Shown: one piece after another, positions 40,001 through 51,284 of the stretch
Layout of the letters: each line of letters opens with the position of its first letter
How positions within the stretch are numbered: the stretch's first letter is position 1
Source of the DNA: Gymnorhina tibicen
Taxonomy: Eukaryota; Chordata; Aves; Passeriformes; Artamidae
Length of the DNA: 64,000 nt
Direction of reading: 5' to 3'
Assembly (NCBI GenBank): GCA_013399875.1
Contig: VXAZ01000376.1
Coordinates: 187,001-251,000, forward strand
Made by a program: the position numbers and the translations under genes
Notes under the pieces: model-generated
The model's input: the letters and a program-made list of their open reading frames with translations, nothing else
What the model was told of the DNA's origin: nothing
Databases searched by the model: none

Positions 40001-41689
40001 TTTCTTACTGAGAATGAAATGCATTCTCCAAGCCCACTATATAGGGTGTAGAAACCACCCTAAAAATCCTCTTTTGTTTTTTTGAGGTAAGAGGGTTGAT
40101 AGAAAAAAAAACCCAAATACATATATATCTCTCACAGGAGAAGACAAGGAAGAGGGAAGTAGGATATATCTTTACTGTGTCTGCTGGCCTGGAAAATAAA
40201 TACCGCTGTTGTGCAACTCTGCAGCTGCTCGCTCTCTCAATTTGTTGTTTTCATTCTGGTTTTTATGATTTAATCTCATATCCTTACAGTTAATCTGAAA
40301 AGGGTTCAGGCAGCTTTATTTATTAGTCTTGCTTCAGATCATGAGCTTACAGATCATGATCTTTTCCTGTACCAAGAACCAATTCTCTTTTTGTGACAAG
40401 ACTCACCCTCTGATAGATGTAGCAGGAATAAATTGACTCAGGACGCATTAAAATGAACTTTCTCACAATATTTTCACTTCCCTTTTTTCTCATTGAATCT
40501 CATGAAAAATATCCTTGAGGAAGTTTTTCTTCCACTAATATAATGCATGACAAATACATATTGTAAAATAACAGTTATCATTTTCAAATTTTGAAGAACA
40601 TTTTGGGTTCATAAAATACAGATTAAGGAAAATAATAACAATTTTTTTTGAACCCTGAAAAATTCACATCTACCTGAACTACATAACACCATTTCAGATA
40701 TCTATTAATAGCTGTGTCACTGTAACCTTGCTTTGGGAAGATGTGTTTACTACTTTTGGAGAGCTATGTATATGTACAGAATAAAGGCTTATGAAGCAAC
40801 ACCTCTGGAATGTCACAAAATATTTACAGTTTAAAATACTGAGTTCATATGTGGAAAATTACTGAAATGGCTTTACAATGGATCCTACTAAGACTAAGAA
40901 AAATAATTTTACAAGCCAAGCGTGGCAACACCGTGTAAAGATCTAACAATTCAGGCAAAGAGAATGACAAATAAAAAAGCTTCATATCAGCATTAAGGCT
41001 GCCTGTTTCCCAAATTTTAATATTAGGATGTTGTACACATTTTAATAGGATATTATAAACATGGGCTTTGGAATGAAGAAACCAACCATTTCACAAGCTG
41101 ATTGCCTGCTGCAAAATGACTGAAAAAAAGATTATGTCTGTTCAAATGATTTTCCTGCTAGAAAGAAAACATATATTGTATGATGAGTAGTGTAGGTCTT
41201 GGGAACAATAGACTACTTGAAAGATCTTGATGAAAATAAAATCAGACCCCTTTGCCTAATCCAGAATTAATGTGAATCTGCAGATCAAAGAACTGCAGCC
41301 ATAAATCTACCATCTGTGCTCAGCAGACCTCAGAATAGACCTTCTGAGTCTATGGATTACTTAAAATAATATTTCGCATTTCTTTGATTCATATTTTGCA
41401 GTTTTCAGGGAATCTAGTGTTACACTGTATCAGCATTCATACAACCTGCACACAAACTTAAGTCTGTGAAAACCACTACATATGATTACAGTCCAACTGT
41501 GCTTAGCACAAAACATCCATGTGATACAAATTACATTAGTCTTACCTCAAACAATGTCAAATACACCGTGGTCATTTGCTGAATCATACACGTGTGCCTG
41601 CTGCCCCTGCCTTACCCACAGGTTTACTACATCAAAAGCAGTAAAAGCACCATAGGCCAGATTGTAAATACTATGGTAAAGAACATAAA

Positions 41690-41930
41690 TTGAAAGAGGA
41701 TAGATTTAGGCTAGATATAAGGAAGAAAAATCTTTACTGTGAGGGTGGTGAGGCACTGGAACAGGTTGTCCAGAAAAGCTGTGGATGCTCCATCTCTGGA
41801 AATGCTTAAGGCCAGGTTGGATGAGGCTTTGAGCAACCTGGTCCAGTGGAAGATGTCTTTGCCCATGGCAGGTGGGGTGGATCTAAATGATTTTAAGGTT
41901 TCAGTCTAAGTCATGCTATGATTCTATTAT
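41690..41930 (+). mobile_element. CR1 LINE, 3' 240 bp
   Basis: It starts at the end of ORF2 (tgagggtggtgaggcactgg, acaggttgtccagaaaagc). It continues with ggatgctccatctctggaaa and the same tail type as 10797 (gatgaggctttgagcaacct, CCCATGGCAGG). The tip is gctatgattctattat. Antisense to RIMS2. Confidence 0.93.
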
Positions 41931-43234
41931 ATGAACTAGAAAAAAAAAGTAATGAAAAACTGTCCTGTTCTTTGAAAGTACAACTTGCTTCTGAACATTT
42001 TTTTTTATATTTTACTTTTTTTCTGTAATGGATCCAATATAAGAAAAATGTCCTTGGAGAATGTGCAATCCAGAATCATCCCAGGCTTCTTCAGGCAACA
42101 AATTACAGATCAGTGACAGATCTATAATCAGGTACCTATCTATCTGTCTAAACAGGCTGGGATCTATCAATTGCAAATGGGACTGTTGCTTACATCAAGG
42201 AAACAGAATACTAGTCTAATTGTTGAAACAATAAAATTTTAATGAAGAATAATACTAGTAAAGAAAACAGGAAAAAATATGGTGAATACTACCCAAGAAT
42301 GGAAAAACAAAAAAGCACAACCAGAAAAGACATAGTAAGGAATGAGACAGAAAGAACATTGATGATCTTGAGATTAAAGGAGTGAATGTTGCCCTTTACT
42401 CTGTGACCAGCTTGTCTCCAGATGACCAAGATAAGACATATGATACTTGATTTAAAGAACTACTAAGCAACAATTGCTGCAACACCCATGGAAGCTGCAA
42501 AGGTTAAAAAAACTTCGACAAAAAGAATATATTTTACTTTTCTATTCAAATCATAAGCCAGGTATATAAAGTCTTAGCAATACCTTTTTTTTCCACAAGT
42601 GGTTATTGTTTTTAACATTTTAAATTATTTTTTGTGTCAAAATGAATGTCCTTGGGATGAAAAACAAGACAGAAAGTATAGTTCTCACTTTCTACTTACT
42701 TCCATTATCGTGATTGTGCAAGGCAAGCAATAACCACTTCTAAATACTTGAAACTTTTTTGTCTATTTCCTTATTTTCTTGGACATTTTGAATGGCCATG
42801 TTTTCCTCAAAGAATTCCTTCATGTAGACAAATGGTCTAACATACTAGTTAGTTACTCAATTTCTGCATATACCTAGTTTAAGAATAGAAAAAAAACTTG
42901 TCATTATGATCTCCCATACAACATTTTTCTCTATTGGTTGGTTCTCTCAGTTAATGTTAAAAAAAAGCCAAAACCCCATAACATAAAACATTCAAAAAGA
43001 AGACAGAAGCCCTTAGAAAAAGCTGTATGGAATTGGTTGACCACAACAGCAAGTTTCCAAGAGATAAAATTATCTTACTTAATTTGATCAATAACAGTAA
43101 GTATAGCATACATAGACTTATAAATTTTAATATTAAAATTATATCAAATTAGGATATATCTCTTCTATGCCTGACTTCAGTATAAAGAGAATATGTAATC
43201 TTCTGCTCTTAAAAGTAGTTGACTGTATTAAAAT
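41931..43234. other. Intronic sequence between CR1 and LTR
   Basis: AT-rich, with several A- and T-homopolymer runs; no gene or recognisable repeat seen. Confidence 0.5.
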
Positions 43235-43821
43235 TGTGCTGGGTTTAAAGCCCAGGTGTCAAACAAGTATCACACAGCTGCTTCTTTACTCCCTTCCAGT
43301 GAGATGAAAGAGAGAATCAGAAGGGTAAAAGATAGAAAACACAAGAGTTGAGACAAAGACATTTTAAGAGGTAAAGCAAAAGCCACTCACACAAGCAAAG
43401 CAAAACAAGGAATTAATTCAGTTTCCCATGGGCAGGGAGGTGTTCGGGGCCGTCTCCAGGAGAGCAGGGCCCCATCAGGTGTAACAGTTACTTGGGAAGA
43501 TGAATTCCATCACTCCAAATGTCCCTCCCTGCTTCCTCCTTCACCTCCTTCACTGAGCATGGCATCATATGGTCTGGAATATCCCTTTGGTCAGTTTGGG
43601 TCACCTGTCCCAGCTCAGGACAGGTATTGTGTCTCCTCCAACCTCCCATGCACCCCCAGCTTCCTCACCAGTGTGGCAGTATGAAAAGCAGAAAAGACCC
43701 TGCTCAGCAATAGCAAAAACATCTCTATATTATCAACCCTATAGTCAGCACAAATCCAAATCTTAGCCCCGTACCAGCCACTGTGAAGAAAATTAACTCT
43801 ACCCCAGCCAAAAACAACACA
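43235..43821 (-). mobile_element. Solo LTR of an avian endogenous retrovirus (ERVL-type)
   Basis: The plus strand opens TGTGCTGGGTTTAAAGCC and ends ACTCTACCCCAGCC...AACACA, so the element has TG...CA ends and lies on the minus strand, the same direction as RIMS2. Its sense start (a pyrimidine-rich GGCTGGGGTAGAGTTAATTTTC stretch, allowing for orientation) and the run around the CCCATGGG-type segment at 43425-43435 match a very common LTR of songbirds and other neoavian birds, as I remember it. Flanks are A/T-rich and share aaat only if one terminal base is discounted, so the target duplication is not convincing. No internal viral genes are attached. The family's usual polyadenylation hexamer appears altered. 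Frames at 43519-43908 are shadows. Confidence 0.82.
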
Positions 43822-45261
43822 AATTGTAAGCCTTCCTGGTATTATTGATGAGAATAGCAATGGCACCACAGCACATACAGATCCAAACTTAAAGTCTCTC
43901 CCCACCATTGAATTCTGGGGTAGTCTTTCTCAGAGGTGTTGATATTCTCCTCTAAAATCCCATTTGACCAGTAAGACTTTGATTGGGCATCACGGAGGAA
44001 TCTTTTTCATTAGGTCCAGAAAAAAAAGTCTATGTAAGGAACATTAGGGAATAAAATTATTCAGAAGACCCTCTATCCTTCAGTAGCATATAATATATAT
44101 CATATTCTAAGCATACTTGTATATGTTAATTAGGGAACATCAGTGTTATTATCCAAATAAAACATGAAGAGGCCAATAACTGAAAAAATTATCTGAATTT
44201 AAATAATGTATTGAGTAGAAGTGATCACAATCAGCAAAATAATTCTGATTTCAGGCACAAAGCCTACATTCTTCCCATTGGAAAATATTACTTTTTACTG
44301 TCCACGTTTATCATTTAACTCCACTTAGGGTAAATGCATATTGCACATGTCAAGTATATATTTATTTATGTGTCACTCTCTCCCTCCATATTTCTGCATG
44401 CATATAATGTAAAAACACTTTGAGAGTTAAATTGTTGCTGCTAACAAGGGTTTGGGATTTTTTGTTATCACATGATCTATGATATAAATTTTCTGGCAAA
44501 ATTAAGGGGCAAGAATGAACCACTAGAGAATCAGTCTGTCTCTCCTGCTCCCTAGCGTCAAGTTGGGGTGCCAGCTGTGTTTTTCAGAGACTACACATAC
44601 AACTGAGGAGCACTCAGGACAACTAAGTACTGAACCCAATAGCCAAAATCAGAGCAAATAGGCAGAATAAGTTAAAAAAAAAAAAGGTTAGATTAATTAC
44701 GTTCAATTTGTTCTCATGTAAGACCAAAAATAGAAAATAAAATATGGTGGAATTCAAGAGGTGAGGAAAAAGGAAAACTATTTTAGTTATACTAAATGTA
44801 AAAGATACTATATATGTCTAACTTGTTTCAAGCTCGCAGAATAAATGCTGTAATGAGGTCATATCTGGGCAGCAGAGAAAAGCTGCCAGCTTATGCTGCT
44901 CTGACTGCCAAATTCCAAGGCAGTTGGAGGTCTCTCACACACGCGTGAGGATATCATTTCCATGGAAACACCTAAGCAACCTCACTCTCATCTTTCCCTT
45001 CCCACCGTATTTAAAGTTCTATACCGGTTTTGCTTAGGAAAAAATTTAATTCATTCAATGAAATCATTTTTATTTTTGTGTTCCAGTAAAACCTAGCTAC
45101 AGAGGTTGAGAGTTTTCTGGTACCTTTTGGTATAATCACATCAAGAAAAAGGGAGGAAAGTTCCTGCTCAGTTCTCTGGCTAAATCAGCTCTTACTACAC
45201 TAGCACTGATAGAGTTAGAGTTTCAAACAACGCAAGTAACGCTAACATAAACCAGTGAAGG
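43822..45261. other. Spacer between two LTRs
   Basis: Contains a balanced-composition patch at about 44830-45010 with a perfect 12-bp palindrome at 44957-44968 (tttccatggaaa). Otherwise it is AT-rich. No exon or known repeat identified. Confidence 0.5.
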
Positions 45262-45332
45262 TGCTGCCTTTCCCTGGTCTTAAAATTAAGAGCCAGGCAC
45301 GGTTAAGGGAAGAAGAGGTTTTTACCTCGGTA

Positions 45333-45338
45333 TTTAAT
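45333..45338 (-). terminator. Candidate LTR polyadenylation signal ATTAAA
   Basis: ATTAAA on the minus strand, the commonest variant poly(A) hexamer, in the expected LTR position. It lies in RIMS2 sense orientation about 1 kb downstream of the zinc-finger exon. Confidence 0.45.
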
Positions 45339-45411
45339 AAGGATCCTTATGGTGCACCACTTTGCCAAGGTGGAATGCGCCGAAATGCACACAGATAATA
45401 GATCGCATATA

Positions 45412-45420
45412 CAATTTATA
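45412..45420 (-). promoter_or_regulatory. Candidate TATA box within the minus-strand LTR
   Basis: tataaattg on the minus strand, placed about 80 bp before the LTR's poly(A) hexamer, as in compact retroviral LTRs. It points toward lower coordinates, the direction of RIMS2 transcription. Activity is unknown. Confidence 0.45.
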
Positions 45421-45690
45421 GACCTTGCAAATTAGCATATCTATCAAAGATTCCCCAATGAGGAGCTTAAATTAATAGCGTGATATCCCCCCATCCCGAG
45501 GAATTCCCCCCTGGATGGGCCTATCTTAGTTTACAGGATGTGTTCTAGAGAGGACCTTGGTGTCTCAGAATGGCATAGGGCTTTCTGGCCTCCAACTGCG
45601 AGGCCTCTAGCATGTTTGGTCTCCTAGTGTAACGGAATATTAGGACTATGCTAAGTTATCGGACTTAAGGAATTACAAGTATGCAATGCT

Positions 45691-46302
45691 AAAAGCACTG
45701 AGGATGCATAAAAGCTATATAAAAGGATATATAAAAAGTATATAAAAGAAAAGGCAAAAAATCATCATGGCATCAAAGGAAAAAATATTTATACTAATGA
45801 CAGTAACTAACAGCAAGAAACTGAGAAACCATGAAAAGGCTCAGGTCATTACACAAAAATTTCACCGTCCCCAATACTATATACTGCAAGTACAACCAGA
45901 TGTTTTAATTCAGTAGTCTGAACAGACACTGTCTTCCATTAATCTGCCTTTTTGTATCCTATTTTGGATTACTAAAAAACTTTGCTATAAAGTTAGTAAC
46001 CACAAAAGAAATATGGTAACATTCTGCACAGCACAGTGACTGTGATTTGACAAAGTTGCAAGCACATGGACAAACTCTGTCACACTGCAACTGTCATGTC
46101 CCACATTTTTTCAGTGAAAAGGAATGAAGACCACACACTGGCTATGACCATCTGAAACCAACAAAAGACTTCTCAGTGCTGCTTCAAAATGCCCAGTATA
46201 TATTTTATGGGCTACAGAATAAAAATAAGACAAAATTTTAAAAGATAAAGTCAAATTTGTAGCATGAATTCATCAGATCTTATCAGGATAAACATTAAAT
46301 AC
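45691..46302. other. Intron immediately 3' of the RIMS2 exon
   Basis: AT-rich, with runs of tataaaa near 45716-45750. No recognisable repeat apart from possible remnants of the LTR's outer part. Confidence 0.45.
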
Positions 46303-46311
46303 TTTCTTACC
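46303..46311 (-). other. RIMS2: 5' splice site (donor) of the RIMS2 exon
   Basis: Read on the minus strand the exon ends ...GACAG and the intron begins gtaagaaa, a near-ideal U1 match (CAG|GTAAGA). The junction splits the last Arg codon after two bases. This agrees with the following RIMS2 exon beginning with the third base of an AGR codon. Confidence 0.88.
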
Positions 46312-46618
46312 TGTCTGACGTGTCACTTGTTACTTGATGCTTTACTGTTGAACCGTTCTTAATGGAGTCTTGTCTTGTGAGCCCTTGAGATCTGTTTTTG
46401 TCCAAAGCTTGTATGGATATGTCACCTGGTGGTCCTTGGTACTGTGGATGCTCCTGTAGTTTTGCTTTTTTCTCCTGAGGTGCTTCCTCGTTCCGCAGAG
46501 CTCTAATACCTTCTTGGTCTGGCTGCTGTGGTGCGTGTGATCCGCTGTTATAGAACCAGGCTCCTGATTTTGTGAGGATTTCTTGTTGTTTTCGGCACAG
46601 ATTGCATACCCACATTAC
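46311..46618 (-). CDS. RIMS2: RIMS2 coding exon: C-terminal half of the RIM2 zinc finger plus start of linker
   Basis: RIM2 is a presynaptic active-zone scaffold that binds GTP-Rab3 and Munc13 through its N-terminal zinc finger and tethers vesicles and calcium channels. The exon is 102 codons plus 2 bases: it enters in phase 0 and ends in a split Arg codon. Its first residues, VMWVCNLCRKQQEILTKSG, carry the CxxC pair (46604-46606 and 46595-46597) that supplies the last zinc ligands of the finger. Next comes SGAWFY (46550-46567), the counterpart of the SGAWFF Rab3-contact element known from rabphilin. A Pro/Gln/Lys-rich disordered linker follows, with an RQDS site at 46364-46375. The open frame extends upstream as MSEQ, but those codons lie in the intron, so the exon start is set by the acceptor at 46619-46620. 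RIMS1 also has VMWVCNLCRKQQEILTKSGAWF, but it then runs FGSG and a different linker. The YNSGS, QQPDQ, LRNEEAPQEKK and LTRQDSIKNGS segments match RIMS2 as I remember it. Neighbouring exons lie outside the window. Confidence 0.93.
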
Positions 46619-46655
46619 CTGTTCAGACATATTTAAATGTAAAATCCATTAGCTT
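46619..46655 (-). other. RIMS2: 3' splice site (acceptor) of the RIMS2 exon
   Basis: On the minus strand the intron ends in ...gaacAG directly before GTAATG. A CTAAT branch-point match sits at 46648-46652, with its adenosine about 31 nt from the exon edge, which is normal spacing. The pyrimidine tract is weak: the stretch between branch point and AG is a mix of T and A with few long pyrimidine runs. No in-frame stop occurs in the last 12 intronic bases, which is why the open frame appears to start earlier. Confidence 0.8.
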
Positions 46656-49339
46656 GTAAACACTGTATACAATGTTTTCAGCAAGCACACATCAACTGAC
46701 TGTTACCATTTCCAAATGTAGCAAGACTACAGTTTTAATTCTATTACAATTACAATATCTTAGCTAAAATACAATAAAATATGTCTGCACAACCTTGGAA
46801 GAAGTAGTTTTGGAAAAAAATACAAACAAAAATACTTTTAGGGTTTTTTTGTTTCATTATTTGTAATACAAGGAAAAGCAACAGATAGTAGCAATATAAA
46901 TGAAAAGGTCCTAATACTGAGGTTCCAGTATTAATAAGTGTAAGCTTTGAAAATTAACACTATAATTTGAGGATGATAGAAAAAATGAATTAAAAAGTCA
47001 TTAAATTTTTAATCCATTTTAATTCTCTCACTAGGAGTAAGGAACTTTAGAAAAGGTTATCTGCTGTTGCAAACAAGTAATTTTATAATTCTCCAAAATG
47101 CTCTGCTGATTTACTTCCATGGTGGTCTATATCCTATGCTTACCTGAAGATGCTGACTTCAAGAAGTGACTTCAATTTCAGAGCAATTTTAAATTAAAGC
47201 CATTTTATAACTGAAGTAACACAATGTATAAGGCGGTGTGTCTCTCCACTTCATAGCCACAATTTAGCTTTCACTATATGCTTACTAAATTATTAAAATT
47301 ATTACAGCTTCTAGTTCTGTGATCCTGTATATAGTAATGAGATTTTTTTAATATTCTAAAATGTACTTGTTTGCAAAGCTTTTGTATCTGATCACCTTAG
47401 TCACATGGCAGTTCAGGAAATCAACAACACCAATTATCAGTAAGTTAATTTCATGTTCAGTTATTATTTTATATGAGAATAAACCAAGATGCAGTGAATC
47501 AAATACAACACACCAGTCATGAACACACTAGACCATTCAAACTGATTATTGTGTTAACCTAAAATTTGGATTGTAGATAGTATTAATTCACTGCAAGTTT
47601 CATCCTTCACTCCTTAATCTTCATTTTTCTTAAGCCTTAGCTCAGCTTTCCTTTTCTTTTTCCTCTCTTTATATATTTTTGTCTAAGTTCACAGACAAAA
47701 TTGTACCACTTTTACTATATATTCCTTGAATGTCTACACTCAGCCTTCAATCTAGTTATCGAGTCTCCAGTTCTAATCCTACAGCAAGCTGCCTTTTTTC
47801 CAATGGTTTAGGGTATAGGACATTCAAAGACTTACAGCGATGCTCATCACTCTTTTAAATGCAGCCAGCTCCATGGAACCTCGTTGAAGATGTAGTTCCT
47901 ACCTCCACAATACATCTAGCTCAGTCCACCAGAAAAGGTTTCAGAAGCTGCAATCTGTATCTTGCTTTCATTCTCCAGGCTGTTATCTAATAGATAATTT
48001 GGGCCATGCTCTCTAGCCAAGTCTCACAATAAATCTTTCAATGAGAGCTGCATATAGAAGGTTACTTGGATGCAAGGTTCATACGCAAACTAAAGTCACC
48101 AACTGCCTCAATCACTGCCTCAGGATGGGGCAGGTAAAGGAGACATCACTTCCCATTTAATGGTGGTGGTATGCCCTACTCTGGTACACTTCCTTCTTAC
48201 CTTTTTTATATGAGAGCTCATGTCTGCTTACATCAAAACAAAGAACAAACCATCAAAGCACTGAGGGCAAAAAACAGAGACTCCCCAAGTAGCAGCTTGC
48301 TCTCTGAGGTACGTTAGATGTCCGTAGAGGACATTCAAAGGTCAGAACTGTGTATGCTTCGGGCCTGGACATCATTCAAATACAAATTGAAGAACAGGCC
48401 TGTTTTACCTTTGCTGATTAAGTTAGAAAGTACATGAGAAAGCACAAAGGGAAATTTCAGAACCCAAGGCAGAAGTATTTTTGCCATCTTTAATCAATAG
48501 CAGTTAATATTTCTGCTAGGTCTGTGCAGAGCTGAAAGTAGTTCTAAACTTTCCATGCATGTGTCAGAGCAATGAAAGGACCAGATCTGAAACAATTATG
48601 TAAGTATAGAAATATATAACAACTTGAATGAAAAGGAGATAAAATCCCCCAAAGTTCTCATTTGCTATTTTCACTTCTAAGTTAAAATATCACAAAAACT
48701 AGATACTACAGTCAAAACACTTGGGCAGCTTTGTCCTTGGATGACAGTCATATTTTGTCTCCAGAAAATGGACTCCAGGATGACCAGTATTATTCTCTTG
48801 TACCCAACAGAATAAGAGTTGCCTCTGAATGAATATGATTTCCTACCACCTCCTCTAAAAGTAGAACCAGGAAGAGTACTCCTGACCTTATCTGATTCCT
48901 GAGAAGTTTATTTAGGGTATTTCAGATTAAAAAAAAATCAAACACATGGCATTAAAAATGTATAGATTTATGAATTTAGCAGATTTTTTTTCTGCTTTTC
49001 TAGGAGTGTTTAAAGATAAATACAGGTCACACTTCTGATAAAGCCTTATTTCCAAACTAATTTCAACATGAAGGATTTCATAGTGTTAACCCTAACAGTC
49101 ATAATTTTAGCTTCAAGTAATCACACACAGTGAGGAGAATGGGAACTGTCACACAGACAGAAATGTTTGTGATTTCAGTGAGCACAAAAATCACAAGCCC
49201 TCAAATAGTACTGGGCTGAATTGACTTCTCCATCTCATAAGAGCATGTAGAAGCATTCATTCTTGCAGTTTTAAAAATGCTGGTAATTTATAGTGCAGAC
49301 CTCTCAATTAAATGACAGACACACTTGTAAGATGGTGTC
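46656..49339. other. Intronic sequence, nothing recognisable
   Basis: AT-rich upstream-intron sequence. No candidate for the preceding zinc-finger exon was found on the minus strand. Confidence 0.5.
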
Positions 49340-49560
49340 ATAAGAGCACAGACGGGAAGGTGGCGTGTTCCTGGACAGGATTTCTCCTTCTGCCCCCAGG
49401 TGCCCCGGACACAGTGCTCAGCACACATGCAGAGCCGGTCTGTCCCCGCCAAGTCCTGCCAGGACAGAGCATTTACTGGGACTGTGACAGCAGCACTGCA
49501 GAGAAGCAAAGACCACATGAGTGGGCTGCATGCTCAATACATGCATTTTGACAAACCTGC
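49340..49560. other. GC-rich patch of unknown nature
   Basis: Sharply more GC-rich than the flanking intron (for example tgcccccaggtgccccgg near 49392-49409). Three frames overlap here: 49288-49518 on the minus strand, and 49312-49551 and 49400-49612 on the plus strand. None resembles a known protein and they cannot all be real. It could be an undescribed or decayed repeat, an unrecognised regulatory element, or chance. Confidence 0.3.
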
Positions 49561-51284
49561 GAGAAGAAAACATAGAGTTTTCCCTTCTGAAACAGAAATT
49601 AAAAAGGACTAATCCCTTAAATCAGAAATCTGCACACCAGGGTAGGCACACCATCTACTGCACTCATTTGCAACTCTCCTAACCATCCTCCTACAAAGTT
49701 CAACAGTTATGAGCACATTTTGTACACAAAAATCAGTGTTCAATTTGTGGGTGTTAATCCTCCACACAAGAACACTGCCAATTTGAAAAGGAAACTGTGG
49801 GAAAAAACTCTCCTCTACAACATTAAGTACTGGTTCAAAACTAGAACCCCAAGTGCTAGTGGCACTGGATCGGGATGTGCATTTCCATAGGAAAGGCTGA
49901 AACACCACCTAGTGCATACTACAGGCATTGCTGAAGCTCCGTTCCAATCAACGTCTCATTGCTGTAAAGAACGCACTAAAGATATCTGACATTTTCACGT
50001 TAACCCTTATATCCATTTTTTCAAAGAATCATTTCCTTTTTTTTGTATGCAACACTGAAAAGAATTATTCTAAATTTGGATTAGACAGATTTACCTTAAA
50101 CCTTCCATCTGCTTTCCATTCACAAAGGTTAGTTCTGTACAGTGAACTAATAAGTTCTAACTCATTTTTGATTTCTTCACTGTTTTTGGCAAGATTATTC
50201 ATAATATGCTCCCACTTCTAACACTGCCCAGGAGCTTTCATCACATATCATTAGCACTTCTTATTACATGTGTCCGTAAAACAAATTCTGCAAAACCTAC
50301 AGTAATCAGACATTTCACATATACATATCAGAAATAGCCAATGCACAAAAAATCTCTTCTTTGTATTGTTCTGAAAAATATATTACATTTTTTTGTTCTT
50401 GGATAAAATTCTTCGAAACACATTTGACACACCACTTTAACTTCAATAAATGGGAAATATATTTATCAAGAAATTACATCTGCAGATATTTCAAGCAAGA
50501 ACAAAATGAAATTTAATGAAAGGATATAGTATGACATTCATTTTAATATTTCAGATAGATCATGTGAAAAAGACAGCTACCTTACAAAACACCATTCACT
50601 ATTCCCATAAGTATAGTTATAGATGGCCTAACTCTAAATACTGAGAACAAAATGGAAGCCTTACTTTATTTAAGATTAGATTAAAAGACTCAGTATGTTT
50701 GATTACACATAAGCTTGAGTTTGATAGCTTTGACACTACAACCTAAGAAATAATTACACCCAATCCTCATCAGCCTTCAGAACATTACTTCGAATTACAG
50801 GTGTGCCGAGGTGAAAAATTGTACTGGAAGGCTTCCACAGTATTTCACCAAATCTATTAGAGTTCACCTACTTGGCACAAGCATCTCATATATTTTAGCA
50901 TTATATTAACTGTTGCTCTTGCTGCTAGTAATCTTAAGCGAATTTCATATGTGTTAATTATATATGTGTTCGTGTTGTTTTTTTGGCTCTCATATTTCAT
51001 GTAGGATACAATTCCTTAAAAATTATACAAGGTAACAAGACTATAGCATTGAAAGAAAGGAGGCAACAAAAGGAAGAGTAGAAAAACTCTTTGCTTGGGT
51101 CATCAAGGTAACTAATCATGATCACTAACACATTACTGCTAGTCCTTTTTTTTTCCCTAATTTGTCACAGGTGCAAAACTTCATTACATCATGGAGCAGT
51201 GCAATGTTTGAAGCCACCCTGTATTAAGGGGGTTTCCTCAAGGACATAGTACATCTCTCCATTAGTCACTATGTTGATGACAGG
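49561..51284. other. Intronic sequence, no gene
   Basis: AT-rich. The frames at 49609-49908 (-) and 49928-50221 (+) show no recognisable domain or splice context. Confidence 0.5.

Larger units (their letters stand above)
17701..41689. other. About 24 kb of intron with no gene or clear repeat
   Basis: AT-rich sequence throughout. Every frame here is under 130 residues, often paired with an overlapping frame on the other strand, and none shows a known domain or plausible splice context. Slightly GC-richer patches lie near 20510-20760 and 23855-24130. Two small simple repeats (18608-18642 and 22026-22080) are listed separately. The plus frame at 37895-38161 has a more protein-like composition than most but matches nothing I recognise. 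Confidence 0.55.
45262..45690 (-). mobile_element. Probable LTR of a second avian endogenous retrovirus family
   Basis: Read on the minus strand it has the order of a retroviral LTR. A U3-like part with a mirrored CATCCAGGGGGG/CGGGATGGGGGG stretch lies around 45490-45520. A TATA box (tataaattg, 45412-45420) follows, then a CpG-bearing segment with gcatttcggcgcattcca, a polyadenylation signal ATTAAA (45333-45338), and a U5 ending near the TGCC/TGCTGCC at 45262-45267. The short TATA-to-poly(A) distance, about 80 bp, suits a compact R region. It is like an LTR I know from songbird genomes but cannot name. Its left edge is fairly firm; the right edge is approximate and no target duplication was found. 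Same direction as RIMS2. Confidence 0.65.
1..46310 (-). other. RIMS2: RIMS2 intron downstream of the zinc-finger exon (partial)
   Basis: All sequence left of the exon should be the next intron. The following RIMS2 exon is large and rich in Arg, Ser and Glu, and would appear as a long minus-strand open frame. None is present, so this intron is longer than 46 kb. Repeats inside it are annotated separately; no other gene is supported. Confidence 0.72.

Noticed and set aside
43519..43908. Open frames on both strands
   Set aside because: They fall inside or across the edge of the solo LTR and have no viral or cellular protein similarity.
46619..46630. In-frame ATG four codons upstream of the RIMS2 exon (MSEQ...), suggesting the protein starts here
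   Set aside because: These bases form the intron end with a proper AG acceptor, and the zinc finger would lose its first cysteines. The open frame is coincidental read-through.
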